Shown here: one piece after another, positions 52,501 to 61,272 of the stretch
How the letters are laid out: each line of letters begins with the position of its first letter
Position numbering within the stretch: position 1 is the stretch's first letter
From: Bradyrhizobium diazoefficiens
GTDB taxonomy: Bacteria > Pseudomonadota > Alphaproteobacteria > Rhizobiales > Xanthobacteraceae
Length of the DNA: 64,000 nucleotides
Assembly (NCBI RefSeq): GCF_018131015.1
Contig: NZ_JAFCJJ010000003.1
Coordinates: 124,001 to 188,000 of the forward strand
Reading direction: 5' to 3'
Program-made: the position numbers and the translations under genes
The notes under the pieces: model-generated
The model's input: the letters and a program-made list of their open reading frames with translations, nothing else
Databases searched by the model: none
Told to the model about the DNA's origin: nothing

Positions 52501-52717
52501 GCGTATTGCCGGCGACGCCGAGCTTGAACGCGTTGGGCGTGGTTGAGGAGACCGTGGTGCGGCCGAGCGTGTCGCTCGCGAGCGCCCGCAGCCTGCGATC
52601 GAGGATCGCCATCAGCTCGTTGGCGTCGCCGTCCAGCAGCACCGCGCCCTGTTTCAGCTCCAGGCCGGCGAAATCGAGCAGAGGATCGAGTCGAACGCGT
52701 GAGAAGTCGGCACCCAT
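49535..52717 (-). CDS. DUF6519-type protein with right-handed beta-helix
   Basis: A 1060-residue protein. The N-terminal ~450 residues (FSRVRLDPLLDFAGLELKQGAVLLDGDANEL, RHLVYLDVWERELTYLE, FKWSRENASVGSRV) match the DUF6519 type found in contractile-injection-system loci. A cysteine-rich spacer (CPHPW...CACTACVTVEQ) follows. From about 470 to the end there are many short beta-strand repeats of the parallel beta-helix kind (IEDLAIIS, ISIENNHIRNIG-like, IAGNQIRAIG, VSGNEVVDIA). This looks like a fibre or receptor-binding component. It is 21 bp after the gpI-like gene. No signal peptide is seen. Confidence 0.82.
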   Translation of the reverse strand: MGADFSRVRLDPLLDFAGLELKQGAVLLDGDANELMAILDRRLRALASDTLGRTTVSSTTPNAFKLGVAGNTLDIDKGRFYVDGLLAENHGLPDPDKRLFDDLMAETDFTDKLTYETQPYLPAAVRPPLPTAGRHLVYLDVWERELTYLERPELIEIAVGVETSSRIQTVWQVRVLDPDAGANTDCGTPDEDVPGWDAVIAPSSGVLTTGTFDAAPTTDPCELPPTGGFRGLENQLYRVEIHDPGQAGGTATFKWSRENASVGSRVASMISSTELELVSLGRDDVLRFNTGDWVEIIDDAREFSQVAGEMRRITVTEATRRISFTPALPALMLPPGFPNSDWPKQTNLRVRRWDQKGKVFRTDSSGTPVQIGDLDAAGSPGVIKVPAAGTTILLENGVTVSFDQAGPAGFRAGDWWAFAARTADASVETLDRAPPRGIHHHYARLGIWDVGAKSVANCPHPWPPKGEGHDCACTACVTVEQHESGSFTIQDAVNTVRESGGTVCLGPGRYVLREAVTVNHARSVRIIGKGPATLLLAPSGAFAIVDSLAIAIEDLAIISLDRDPAIDVSTCIGLGLTGLAIAALGGKTPTLPAVMLRGVIAGARLAENAIFAPVAIAGGAAEGAVEGAGFLLTAALAIEQNVLLCPRGAIALGDDVLHLLATRIERNEIIGCGDTAITAQGFALPGASLAIGSNSFNVRAGGIACAAAGLWIEDNQLRNWSQGDHIGVNLVPGLDRRSTAAAQILANQINGFGTAGIKVVAGAQDLIIKLNTIDNCGAGILLGGATDAAAVSIENNHIRNIGPETERDGGTVVGIEVVRADSATIAGNQIRAIGLAAVKSDVRAGILTFGVNRPRVSGNEVVDIAPAKGFVGTSAGIMLRAPQTQLDVSHNTVQRDPKPVTGDSTGTWLALTTTELNARLPFERAGDKAAIRLGDGRILALGADYAFVRASLAANDAEGARAGIVGNTLVARGTAPAVLVAAGQECLFNDNRVESTNKSIGVSLESAVAIISSNRVRSGDLSIRLTTARAVTVLGNITTGNIAIPGGIANTPWAPLNVIG

Positions 52718-52738
52718 GATAGCCTCCGGTGGATTCGG

Positions 52739-54868
52739 TCAACTCGCGAAGAACAGGCCCGCGTGCAGCCCGAAACGTAGGTATTCGTCCAGCCGCAATT
52801 TGAGATTGGCCTCGCGCTGCGGCTGGAATAATGCGTTGAGCACGCCGATCTCGCTGTCATTGTCGCCGCCCGCGCGGATCGCGGCGCTCGTGGTCCGGCG
52901 CAGTTGCGCATAACCCGGATCGCCGTAGCGCAGCGAGGTGAAGAGCGGCAGCACCGAGGGATCGTCATCGTCAGGCACGCAATGGAAGCGGCGCGGCGTG
53001 ATCGAGCCCGGCGGCACGTAGCAGAAGCGGACGCAACCCTCCTGGCGGCGCTGCACCAGGAGCGGCGCGATCCACTTTTCCGCGGGCGTTGCGCCAAGCT
53101 TCGCGAAGAAGATGGTGTTGGAGGCAAGCTTCAGCAGCTTGGTGTGGACCTTGCCGATCACGGTGCATTGGGCGGCGGTCAGCTCGGCCCCGGTGCCGCC
53201 TGCAGCGTCGGCGGCGAAGGCGACGTTGTCCGTCGCGCCGGCATCGATGATGCAGTCGGTGAGCGTCACTTCGGCGTCGGTCACGGCATGGATCGGCCCG
53301 ACGATGCAGCGCTCCAGCGTCACCTTGGCAAAGGGATGCTCGATGATCAGGCTCGGCGCGCCCGGCGAGACCGCGCTGCCGTCGCCCTCGAGCGTGAGCC
53401 CGGGCACCAGCGTGCAGTCGCGCAGTACCAGTTCCCGCAACTCGACATCGGCGAAGGCCGCAAGGTGCAGCGCGCCACCGGAAATCACGAGGCCGTCGAG
53501 CGTGAGCCGGCCACGCGCGCCGATGTCGAGCGTGATCTCGCCGCCTGCGACCAGCAGCGGGCGGGTCTGGTCGTGCGCGGCGACGACGACGTGATGCGGC
53601 GTGGCGTTGCCAAGCACGTCGTCGACCTCAAAGGTCGGCGTTTCCGCGTAGGTCAGGCTGTCGCCGATGGTGAGACGGCCCCCAGTCCTGATCAGATCGA
53701 GCTTCGGCTGCCAGACGCCGCCGGCACCGACGGCCTGCTCATTGAGGCTGTCACCTTCGGCCGGGACGCGCGGGTATTCACCGCCGCCGATCCGGCGTGC
53801 GGTGCCGTAGTGGAACGTTGCGAGCAGAGGCCCGTCGGCAGCATCGCCAAGCAGCACGCGGCCGCGTTCGGGATCGAATCCGATCGTGCCGGCTGGCACG
53901 GCCGCCTCATGCGCCCAGCCGATGACATTGCCGCCGCCGTCGAGGATGTCGCGGAGATCGCAGACGCGCACCTTGGCCGTCGGCACCGGGACCGGCGGGG
54001 AGCCTGGTTTGAAGAACACCAGGCTCTCGCCGTCGCCGTAATCGTCCTCGCGCTGCGTGTCGGGCTGTGCGGTCGCCTGTGCGGCGCGGATCGCGATGGC
54101 CATCAGCCGCACCGACAGCGGCTCGGGCACGTTGATGGGCTCGGCGAGATGAGAGATATCGGTCTCGGCCTGGGCGAAGCGGAACAACTGCATGTCGGCG
54201 CCGAGCGGGTTGAGGCGGAACTTGCGGCCGCTCGCATCGCCCGCGTCCGGCGTCAGCGGCACCGCCGTCAGCGACAGCGACAGCAGCCGCCACAGGAAGA
54301 TGCCGATATTGGGAATGTTGTAGCGTCCCGCGCCCGTCTCCGGCCGCCGCATCTCGGCGGTGTGGGCGATGCTGTTGAAGGCGCCGTCGCGCCGGAACAG
54401 GGCCGCGGTGTCGCGCAGATCGCAGGTTGCCGGCGCGTACAAGCGGATGTGCTTCATGTATTGCGTGGTGGCGAGCTGCTCGAAATATTCGACCGCGTGC
54501 GCGGGCCAGCCGGTCACGTCATGCGCGAGCTCCTCCAGCATCAGCGCCGTGCCCTTGCGGCGGCGGAACGCGATGGTGTCGGCCACTTCGGCGCGCGGCG
54601 AGCTCAGTTCCGCGCCGAGGCCGCGCAGCGGCCGGTAGCCGATGAGGTCGCCGATATAGGGCGTGACCCATTCGGCGCAGGTCTCGATGAACTGGTCGTC
54701 GTAGAGCTGGTCGATGGACTCTTCAAGCGTAGCGAATTCGCGGGCAAAGGCCGCAAGCAGGGCCTGGAGCGGGCCGGCCTTGGCGGGATCGCCGGCGAGC
54801 GCGGCGTCGCGCAGCCGGTGCAGGGCCGGCATCAGCGCATAGAGCCGTTCGGGGGTGAGGCTGTTCAT
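52739..54868 (-). CDS. Phage tail protein I-like baseplate protein with C-terminal beta-helix
   Basis: A 709-residue protein. The N-terminal ~190 residues resemble phage P2 gpI-type baseplate proteins (FATLEESIDQLYDDQFIETCAEWVTPYIGDLIGYRPL, FRRRKGTALMLEELAHDVTGW). The middle has extended strands, and about 430-620 (LTLDGLVISGG, VELRELVLRDCTL, VTLERCIVG, VTLTDCIIDAG) form ladder-like repeats of a beta-helix. Its start overlaps the stop of the gpJ-like gene (ATGA). It is likely the baseplate-to-fibre connector. Confidence 0.82.
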   Translation of the reverse strand: MNSLTPERLYALMPALHRLRDAALAGDPAKAGPLQALLAAFAREFATLEESIDQLYDDQFIETCAEWVTPYIGDLIGYRPLRGLGAELSSPRAEVADTIAFRRRKGTALMLEELAHDVTGWPAHAVEYFEQLATTQYMKHIRLYAPATCDLRDTAALFRRDGAFNSIAHTAEMRRPETGAGRYNIPNIGIFLWRLLSLSLTAVPLTPDAGDASGRKFRLNPLGADMQLFRFAQAETDISHLAEPINVPEPLSVRLMAIAIRAAQATAQPDTQREDDYGDGESLVFFKPGSPPVPVPTAKVRVCDLRDILDGGGNVIGWAHEAAVPAGTIGFDPERGRVLLGDAADGPLLATFHYGTARRIGGGEYPRVPAEGDSLNEQAVGAGGVWQPKLDLIRTGGRLTIGDSLTYAETPTFEVDDVLGNATPHHVVVAAHDQTRPLLVAGGEITLDIGARGRLTLDGLVISGGALHLAAFADVELRELVLRDCTLVPGLTLEGDGSAVSPGAPSLIIEHPFAKVTLERCIVGPIHAVTDAEVTLTDCIIDAGATDNVAFAADAAGGTGAELTAAQCTVIGKVHTKLLKLASNTIFFAKLGATPAEKWIAPLLVQRRQEGCVRFCYVPPGSITPRRFHCVPDDDDPSVLPLFTSLRYGDPGYAQLRRTTSAAIRAGGDNDSEIGVLNALFQPQREANLKLRLDEYLRFGLHAGLFFAS

Positions 54869-57513
54869 GCCATCTCCTCCAGGAGGTCGAACGGCGCCGG
54901 ATTCAACGTCAGGAGTTCGACGGGCTTCGCGATGCCCTGTTCGACATGCATCCGCGAGGCGAGCAGCCGGACCTGGCGCGACGGAATGGTCTGGGCATAG
55001 GGCGTCGTGCCGCCATAGAGCCTGACGAGATCCACGGCGATGACCCCCGGCACCGACTGAGCCGCCGCGATCACGTCGGATTGCTGCACCGGCTGGCCGA
55101 GTTCGCGGGCATCGAAGGCGAAGTGCGCGCGCAGGGCCGCCTCGACCGCGGAGAGGACGGCCTTGGCGTCGAAATCGGGATCGCGCTTCACCTTCAATCC
55201 GATCCGGAAGGTGCTGGGCTGGTACGGCAGCAGCGCGACGGCGACATGCGGGTCGCCGCCGGCTTTCAGCGCCGCGAGCAGGTTAGTCCAGACCGGGCTT
55301 GCGGAATTGACGGGAGAACCGGGCGGCCCCGCGATCGTGATGGCGATTGTCTTGTCCCGCGGCAGCTGCAAGACCTGCGCCTGCGCCTTGGCGATGCCGG
55401 TGAAGGCGCGGGCAAAGTCCTCGTAGTCGAGCACTGACACCACGCGGCCGAGCGTGCGGGCGCCGAGCGGAATGCTGCGCCGGGCGGCATTGGCCGGTTC
55501 CGGATCGTTGCCGCCCTCGGCGGGAATCGGGTTGCTCACGCCCTTGAGCCCGAGCGGGCGCGACAGCAACTGGCTCAGCGTCTCGGCGCGAACATTGCCG
55601 GCGATGCCGATGCCCTTGCGATAGGTGGCGCGGACATTGGTCAGCCCGCTCGGCAGCCGCGCGCCGCTGGCGCCGTCGCCGAACTTCGCGAGGTTGCGGC
55701 CCTGTTCGTCGACATCGAGTGAAAAGACGCGATCAGTCGCGGCCGCGCCGTAGAGCGTGGTGCGCTCATGCCATTGGATCTCGCCGACCCGCAGCGTCAG
55801 TTCGCTCGCGGCCCCGCTTTCGTTGGCAGCGGCGCGGTAAGTCAGCGGCAGCTGTTTCAGCTCGAACTGCTGGAACGGCTGAGCGGCATCGCCTGAGCCG
55901 AGGATCTGCGTCACCGTCTCGCCATGCGAGGCCGGCACCACATTGCCGTGCACGACGACGCTGCCGCGGACGAGGCTGCCGGCGAGCGGCGGGTCGATCT
56001 GAAGCGTGCAGCGGCTGGCGTCCACGGCCTGGACGGACACCACCGTCGCCTGTACGGCCACAGGCTTGCCGTCGGAAACACGATTGCCGCGCACGATCAG
56101 CCGGCGTCCGGCTGCAAAACCGTCGGCGCTAACGGCGGCCGGGATGCTGTCGCCGGTCGCTGCGTCGTCGACGGGGTAGGGCGCAAGCGTGAGCTGCTCC
56201 GACTGCACGAAGGCCGCGGTGCGGCGGACCTCGGCGTCGTAGAGATTGTAGTTGGCGCCATGCAAGGACAGGCGCGTCACCTTGCCTGAAAGGGCGAACT
56301 GGGCGCGGGAGATCTCGGTGACATCGGTGACCTGAAAGAGATCGGTGGAGCCGGGCAGGTTGATGATGACTATTTCATCCTTGCCGAGAGTCTTGCCAAG
56401 ACTCTTGGCGAGCACCTTGCCCGGAAGCTTGTTGACGATGCCTGGAATCGTGAGCACGGCATAATCGCCGACGCGGACCTCGGGGTAGACTGTATCGAGG
56501 TCGATGCTGTCGCCGGCCGGCGAGATCGAATAGCTCGGCCAGTCGTCGTTCACGGGCGTTCCGGGATAGTTGTTCTGGAACTCGGTGGACATCGATTTCC
56601 ACATCGGCGCGTTGTGGCCGAAGGCGGCCGCGCGTTTGCGCAGCACATAGACCTTGGAGTCCTGCGCCGCCGTGATGTTAGCAAGGCCGACACGCCATGT
56701 GACCTTGGTGCGATCGAAATCGGGTTGCAGCTCGACGCTGTCGATGAAGCGGAAGTCCCAATCGGTGTCATTCGTGCCGGGATCGAAGGCGGCGCCGACG
56801 ATGAGAAGCGCATCGCCCGGCTTCAGATTGTTGCGCTGGCCGGCGAGGTAGGTGACCGTGTCGCCCTTGGCCGGTCGCTGCGTCTGCGCCATCCATGGCT
56901 GGATCGCGTTCCAGGCCGGCCGTGCGGGATCGAGCCGCTCGACCGTCTCGAAGGTCTGCGGCTTCTCGTCCGGCCCCGGCACGCTCTGCACCTTGGTGCC
57001 GATCTCGATCGACACCTGCGAGGGCACGCCGGTGACGAAGCTGCCCGGCTCGAGCGACTGCTTTGGCGGCGGCACAGGCGGGGTTTCCAGCGTGAAGGCG
57101 AGCCAGGTTTCGGCGGCGACGCCCGGCCGCAAACGGTAGCCGATCAGCCGCCCCATCTCCTGGAGCGACACGCGCTCCAGCGCGGTCCGCAGATAGGACT
57201 CGTTGGCGATGCGTTCCTGGTAGAAGGTAAGCACGTCGGCGGCGCAGGCGAAGGCGTCGATCAGGCCGATGGTGAAATCGTCGTCATCGCGGCTGCGAAG
57301 CTTGCCGAGCGGCACGAATGCAGCCGACGACAACGCGGCATGCAGGCTGTCGCGGAACTGGGCGTAGTCGCCGATCCGGTAGGCGATGGCGGAAAGGCCG
57401 TAGCGGTTCGAGATGCCCTGCGGCGTCTCGGCCTCGACGCCAGCGCAGCAGCCGCAGCTCTCGCTGCCCGGAGGCAATGCATGCGGCTTGACGATCGGGA
57501 CAGGTAGCGTCAA
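54865..57513 (-). CDS. Putative baseplate assembly protein, gpJ-like (copy 2)
   Basis: An 882-residue protein of the baseplate J family used by extracellular contractile injection systems. The N-terminus has the CGCCAGVEAETPQGISNRYGLSAIAYRIGDY segment; ADVLTFYQERIANESYLRTA is typical of the group, and the C-terminal part holds DFARAFTGIAKAQAQVLQLPRD and VPGVIAVDLVRLYGG. It starts at TTG 57513, overlapping the stop of the other gpJ-like gene, with GGGAGG upstream. Expected to form wedge arms of the baseplate. Confidence 0.85.
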   Translation of the reverse strand: MTLPVPIVKPHALPPGSESCGCCAGVEAETPQGISNRYGLSAIAYRIGDYAQFRDSLHAALSSAAFVPLGKLRSRDDDDFTIGLIDAFACAADVLTFYQERIANESYLRTALERVSLQEMGRLIGYRLRPGVAAETWLAFTLETPPVPPPKQSLEPGSFVTGVPSQVSIEIGTKVQSVPGPDEKPQTFETVERLDPARPAWNAIQPWMAQTQRPAKGDTVTYLAGQRNNLKPGDALLIVGAAFDPGTNDTDWDFRFIDSVELQPDFDRTKVTWRVGLANITAAQDSKVYVLRKRAAAFGHNAPMWKSMSTEFQNNYPGTPVNDDWPSYSISPAGDSIDLDTVYPEVRVGDYAVLTIPGIVNKLPGKVLAKSLGKTLGKDEIVIINLPGSTDLFQVTDVTEISRAQFALSGKVTRLSLHGANYNLYDAEVRRTAAFVQSEQLTLAPYPVDDAATGDSIPAAVSADGFAAGRRLIVRGNRVSDGKPVAVQATVVSVQAVDASRCTLQIDPPLAGSLVRGSVVVHGNVVPASHGETVTQILGSGDAAQPFQQFELKQLPLTYRAAANESGAASELTLRVGEIQWHERTTLYGAAATDRVFSLDVDEQGRNLAKFGDGASGARLPSGLTNVRATYRKGIGIAGNVRAETLSQLLSRPLGLKGVSNPIPAEGGNDPEPANAARRSIPLGARTLGRVVSVLDYEDFARAFTGIAKAQAQVLQLPRDKTIAITIAGPPGSPVNSASPVWTNLLAALKAGGDPHVAVALLPYQPSTFRIGLKVKRDPDFDAKAVLSAVEAALRAHFAFDARELGQPVQQSDVIAAAQSVPGVIAVDLVRLYGGTTPYAQTIPSRQVRLLASRMHVEQGIAKPVELLTLNPAPFDLLEEMA

Positions 57514-60056
57514 TTGCCGCCTCCCGCGTTGATGACCAGCCGGCCGCGCTCGCGGAAACTCGGATTGTTGGCGAGCTGCGCGATCTCGAGGCTGCCGATC
57601 GGAATGACCTCGTCATCGAGCGATGTCGCAAGCGGCGAGATGAACCGCTGGAACTTTTCCGCCTGCACCGCCTCGACGCCCTCGACGCCCTGCGCGGCGG
57701 CGATGATGCGGCTGAGATAGACGCTATCGCCGAAGGAGAAGTTATCAGGATGGAACAGGCCGAGCGTGCCGTCGGGCAGCACCGTACTCGACAGCACCGC
57801 GCGCACCGCTTGGGCGACCTCGGCGCGGAAATAGTCCGGCTTGACGCAGACATGCAGTGTGACGTCGAGTGGCACGTAGCGCGGCGGCCTGACGTCGAGA
57901 TCGTAGCCGGCCATCCTGAAGCGCTCGAGATGGTGGCGCAGTTGAGCCGCGAAGGAGGCATCGACCGGGCCGCCACCGAAGCGGTCGGGTGTGACGAACA
58001 CGGTATGCCAGCTCCCGGTCCAGCGGAACGTCGCGGCCGCACGCTGCACGTCGGCGCGCCGTTCCGCCGCGGCTGCGTAGTCGGCGGCCGTCACGGCGCG
58101 TTCCTGGCTGCGGAACGCCTGCGGAGCATCGCGCCGCGCGGCCTCGATGTCCTCGGGCTCGGTGCCGCCGGATGCGGGAAGCGGATTGTGGACGGAAGTG
58201 AACACGCCATCCGCCGTGCTGACGATGTGTGCGATGGCATCGGCGCCGACATTGCCCGATATGCCGTTGCCGATCCGGTAGGTCGCGGTGAAGGCGGTGT
58301 CCTCGGCCGGCCGCTTGCCGAGCAGGCCGTCGCCGAACCGCAGCAGGGCGCGGCCGTGATTGTCGATCTCGACGACGACGTGCGGCGCGTTGCCGGCGCT
58401 GTCGATGAGGTCGCGCCGCGGCAGCCAGTGTTCGGTGATGCCGGCGATTTGTCCCGTGAGGTCCGCAATCGCAGGCGTGGCGTCGCGCGGCGACAGCAGA
58501 CCGAACGCGCTCGCCGGCCACCACGCCGTGTCAACCGAGACGGCGATCGCAAGCAGGGCGCCGAGATCGAAAGATTGCGTCAGCGGGCTGTTCGACAGTG
58601 CGGGGTGGAAGCGGGCCGGCAGCGTCACGTCCGGTACAGGCGTGCAGCAATTGCCGGGGGCGGGCGCGGCCTGTTTCAGCCTCGCGCGCGGCATCACGCC
58701 GAGCTGCTCGGGTGGCAGCGTGCGGCCGTGGTCGGCGAGCACGATGTTGCCGCGCGCGACACTGATCGCGAGCTCCGGGCGATCTTCCACGGTGAGGCAG
58801 AGTGGGAAGGGCAGCGCATCGGCCTCGCCCCAGGCGATCTCGGTGACGTCGACCGGACCGTCGACCGGCGGCTCGTCGAACAGCCCGCCGGAAGGATCGC
58901 TCGTGGGCGCGACTTCGGTCAGCCGCACCGCGCAGCGATGGCCGGGATCGGCGTCGTCGGGCGAGAGTGTCGTCGGGCTGATGACCTCCTCGAAGATCAT
59001 GAAGTCGCCGACCGCGAGCGTATCGATGTGGCCGCGCAGGGTCGCTCGCGTGGTGCCGCGCGGCAGGCAGCAGCCATTGTTGCTCCAGGCGTAGAAGGCG
59101 AGGCTGTTCTGCTGCTCGTCGAGCACGGCCGGCGCGACGGTCTCGAAGATCTCGGCGCCGCCATCGATTGCCTCGCTCAGCGCGAGCGAGCCCGGCGTCA
59201 GCACCACGTCGAGCCCCGGCACGCGGGTCAGCAGCTGCGTGCCCTTGTCCAGCGCGATATCGTGCCCGTTCACCTCGAAATGGACGAAAGCGCGCGCGTT
59301 GCACCCTTCGTGAAGGTGATAGTCGACCAGCCGCGCGTGGCGCCGGACCGAGATGCGTTGGCGTGCGGTGGCGAGATAGGCCTCGTTGGCGACCGCGTCC
59401 TGGCGGTAGGCGAGATTGTCGGCGGCATAGGCGAGCAGCTCGACGAGGGTCACGCCGAGGTCGGCCGCGGAGCGCTCCTGCCAGCCCGGCACGAGCAGGC
59501 TCAGCCGGTCCAGCATCAGCCGGCGAAAGCCCTGGTAGTCGCGCGCGAGATAGTCGATTTCGGGCGTGGGGCGCGGCGTGGGTGGGCAGGGCGCGGTGCC
59601 CGCGCAATCATAATCCGAGGGGCACTCCACCTTGAAGGTGAAGTCGATCGTCGACAGTCTTGGATCGAAGCCCGCCGGCGGCAAGGCCGAGCCGGAATTC
59701 GCGAAGATGCCGAAGGTGTAGATCGAATAGTCGCCGCTGCTGTCGGTACGGACCACCAGCGTGCGGGCGAGGTCGTCGACGGTGTCGACCAGGCCGGGCT
59801 CGGCCGCAGCCGGCAGCGCGTCGGCCGGCGCGCACCAGACCACGCCGACGGTCGCGATCCGCTCGCCGCCGGTGATGCGCAGATTGTCCGGCGACAGCGC
59901 GAAGCCGGGATGCAGGAGCCTGACCAGCAACGTTTCCTGTCGCGGCGCGCCAGGCGGGGAGGCAAGGTCGAGCACCTCGATGAATTCGATGGCGTTGGCG
60001 CTGCCCTTGGCCTTCAGCACCTCGAGCCGGCGCGGGTCGCAGCAATGCTGCTTCAT
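57510..60056 (-). CDS. Putative baseplate assembly protein, gpJ-like (copy 1)
   Basis: An 848-residue baseplate J-family protein, of similar size and plan to its neighbour but clearly divergent. It has PEIDYLARDYQGFRRLMLDRLSLLVPGW, ADNLAYRQDAVANEAYLATARQRISVRRHARLVDY, and the C-terminal AVTAADYAAAAERRADVQRAAATFRW and VEGVEAVQAEKFQRF. Its ATG overlaps the gp25 stop. Having two J-type proteins suggests a composite wedge. Confidence 0.85.
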   Translation of the reverse strand: MKQHCCDPRRLEVLKAKGSANAIEFIEVLDLASPPGAPRQETLLVRLLHPGFALSPDNLRITGGERIATVGVVWCAPADALPAAAEPGLVDTVDDLARTLVVRTDSSGDYSIYTFGIFANSGSALPPAGFDPRLSTIDFTFKVECPSDYDCAGTAPCPPTPRPTPEIDYLARDYQGFRRLMLDRLSLLVPGWQERSAADLGVTLVELLAYAADNLAYRQDAVANEAYLATARQRISVRRHARLVDYHLHEGCNARAFVHFEVNGHDIALDKGTQLLTRVPGLDVVLTPGSLALSEAIDGGAEIFETVAPAVLDEQQNSLAFYAWSNNGCCLPRGTTRATLRGHIDTLAVGDFMIFEEVISPTTLSPDDADPGHRCAVRLTEVAPTSDPSGGLFDEPPVDGPVDVTEIAWGEADALPFPLCLTVEDRPELAISVARGNIVLADHGRTLPPEQLGVMPRARLKQAAPAPGNCCTPVPDVTLPARFHPALSNSPLTQSFDLGALLAIAVSVDTAWWPASAFGLLSPRDATPAIADLTGQIAGITEHWLPRRDLIDSAGNAPHVVVEIDNHGRALLRFGDGLLGKRPAEDTAFTATYRIGNGISGNVGADAIAHIVSTADGVFTSVHNPLPASGGTEPEDIEAARRDAPQAFRSQERAVTAADYAAAAERRADVQRAAATFRWTGSWHTVFVTPDRFGGGPVDASFAAQLRHHLERFRMAGYDLDVRPPRYVPLDVTLHVCVKPDYFRAEVAQAVRAVLSSTVLPDGTLGLFHPDNFSFGDSVYLSRIIAAAQGVEGVEAVQAEKFQRFISPLATSLDDEVIPIGSLEIAQLANNPSFRERGRLVINAGGGN

Positions 60057-60424
60057 GCGGCACCTCCCGGAACCGCGAAGTTCGCGACATGGCTGGTGCG
60101 GTCGGCCAGCACGACGTAGCGCACCTCGGTGCGCAGGACGGCATCGTCATTGCTCACCTCGACCGAGCTGACGGCGATGAGATGCGAAAGGTGCTGATGC
60201 AGAGCCGCCTGGGCCAGCATCTGCGTGGTCGCGGCCAGCGTTACCGAGTTGGGTTCGAACACGAGCGCGAGCAGGCCGGCGCCGAAATCGGGGCGCATCA
60301 CCCGCTCTCCCTGCATCGTGAACAGCACCTGCTCGATCAGGTCGCGGATGTGGTCGGGGCGATCGGTGACGGCGGTACGGCCGGAGTCGCCGGTGCGATA
60401 GGGAAAATCGAGCTCGTTGCTCAT
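60053..60424 (-). CDS. GPW/gp25-family baseplate protein
   Basis: A 123-residue wedge protein of the T4 gp25 family, with DFPYRTGDSGRTAVTD, HIRDLIEQVLFTMQGERVMRPDFGAGLLALVFEPN. gp25 proteins link baseplate to sheath initiation. GAGGATG lies before the ATG. The gap to the PAAR-like gene is 11 bp. Confidence 0.9.
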   Translation of the reverse strand: MSNELDFPYRTGDSGRTAVTDRPDHIRDLIEQVLFTMQGERVMRPDFGAGLLALVFEPNSVTLAATTQMLAQAALHQHLSHLIAVSSVEVSNDDAVLRTEVRYVVLADRTSHVANFAVPGGAA

Positions 60425-60435
60425 GTCATCCTCCC

Positions 60436-60750
60436 TCAGGTGGCCAACACGCGGACCTGCGCCACCACGGGCAGCAGCGGCGTGCCCGTGGGCGTGCAGA
60501 CCGATTGCCCCAGCATGGTCGCGGCCGGCACGCCGCCGATCATCACCCGCGCCGCGCCCACCACCATTTGCGCGGTGACGCAGGGCGGCGCCGAGCCGCT
60601 GAGCGAACAGCCCGCAACCGCATAGGGGCTGGTCAAGTTCACCGCGGGCTGACCGGACAGCATCACGCGCGGGAATGGCGAGACCGGCATCGCCTGACCG
60701 GCATGGCTGCACATCACGGTGGCGCCGAGATGCAGGATGGGAGCGGGCAT
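60436..60750 (-). CDS. PAAR-like spike-tip protein
   Basis: A 104-residue protein with MPAPILHLGATVMCSHAGQAMP at the N-terminus and a Cys/His pattern (Cys14, His16, later CSLSG, PPCVTAQM and SVCTP) suited to metal binding in a PAAR-type tip. It lies directly downstream of the gpV-like spike gene, the usual place. It would sharpen the spike and may carry effectors. Confidence 0.82.
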   Translation of the reverse strand: MPAPILHLGATVMCSHAGQAMPVSPFPRVMLSGQPAVNLTSPYAVAGCSLSGSAPPCVTAQMVVGAARVMIGGVPAATMLGQSVCTPTGTPLLPVVAQVRVLAT

Positions 60751-60759
60751 GTGCGTCTC

Positions 60760-61272
60760 CTAGATCACCGTCAGCGCGCCGAGGTTCACGTCGACGGTCG
60801 GCCCGGTCATGGTGATGACTGCGCCCTTGCCGTTGGAAATGGTGATGCCGATGTCGCTGACCGAGATCATCGCGCCGGTGGTGGTCTGCATCAGGATGCC
60901 CCCGGTCGGCCCCGGCACGTCGCTGATGGTGAGGCCGTTCTTCAGCGGGGTTTGCAGCGTGATTCCGGGCACGCCCGGCGGCACCGCGTGCGCCAGCACC
61001 GGTACTTCTGCAGCGCTGCCCCAGTAGCATCCGACCCAGATCGGATAGTCGGGATCGCCGCGCTCGAACTCAACCCAGACGCCGGCGCCCATGATCGGCA
61101 CGGTGAAGAAGCCGGCATTGATGCCGGCGGTCGGCACGCAGGGCATCGCCCAGCTCGTCGGCACCGGGCCGGCGACATCAGGCACCATCACCTGGATGCG
61201 CCCGATCTGGAGCGGATCGACGTTGTTGATCACCACCGCGCGGTATTTTCCGTAGAGGGGCGCATCGCTCAT
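60760..61272 (-). CDS. Phage baseplate assembly protein V/spike-like
   Basis: A 170-residue spike protein with an N-terminal OB-fold (KYRAVVINNVDPLQIGRIQVMVPDVAG, FFTVPIMGAGVWVEFERGDPDYPIWVGCYWG) and a short C-terminal beta-helix (GILMQTTTGAMISVSDIGITISNGKGAVITM). It corresponds to gpV or the C-terminal half of VgrG. Its ATG overlaps the hub gene's stop. Confidence 0.9.
   Translation of the reverse strand: MSDAPLYGKYRAVVINNVDPLQIGRIQVMVPDVAGPVPTSWAMPCVPTAGINAGFFTVPIMGAGVWVEFERGDPDYPIWVGCYWGSAAEVPVLAHAVPPGVPGITLQTPLKNGLTISDVPGPTGGILMQTTTGAMISVSDIGITISNGKGAVITMTGPTVDVNLGALTVI

Noticed and set aside
50744..52546. Long plus-strand frame opposite the DUF6519 gene
   Set aside because: Arg/Asp/Ala-rich shadow; DUF6519 and beta-helix patterns are on the minus strand with a proper start overlap chain.
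57750..60119. Long plus-strand frame opposite the first gpJ-like gene
   Set aside because: Shadow translation without domains, conflicting with the continuous minus-strand operon.
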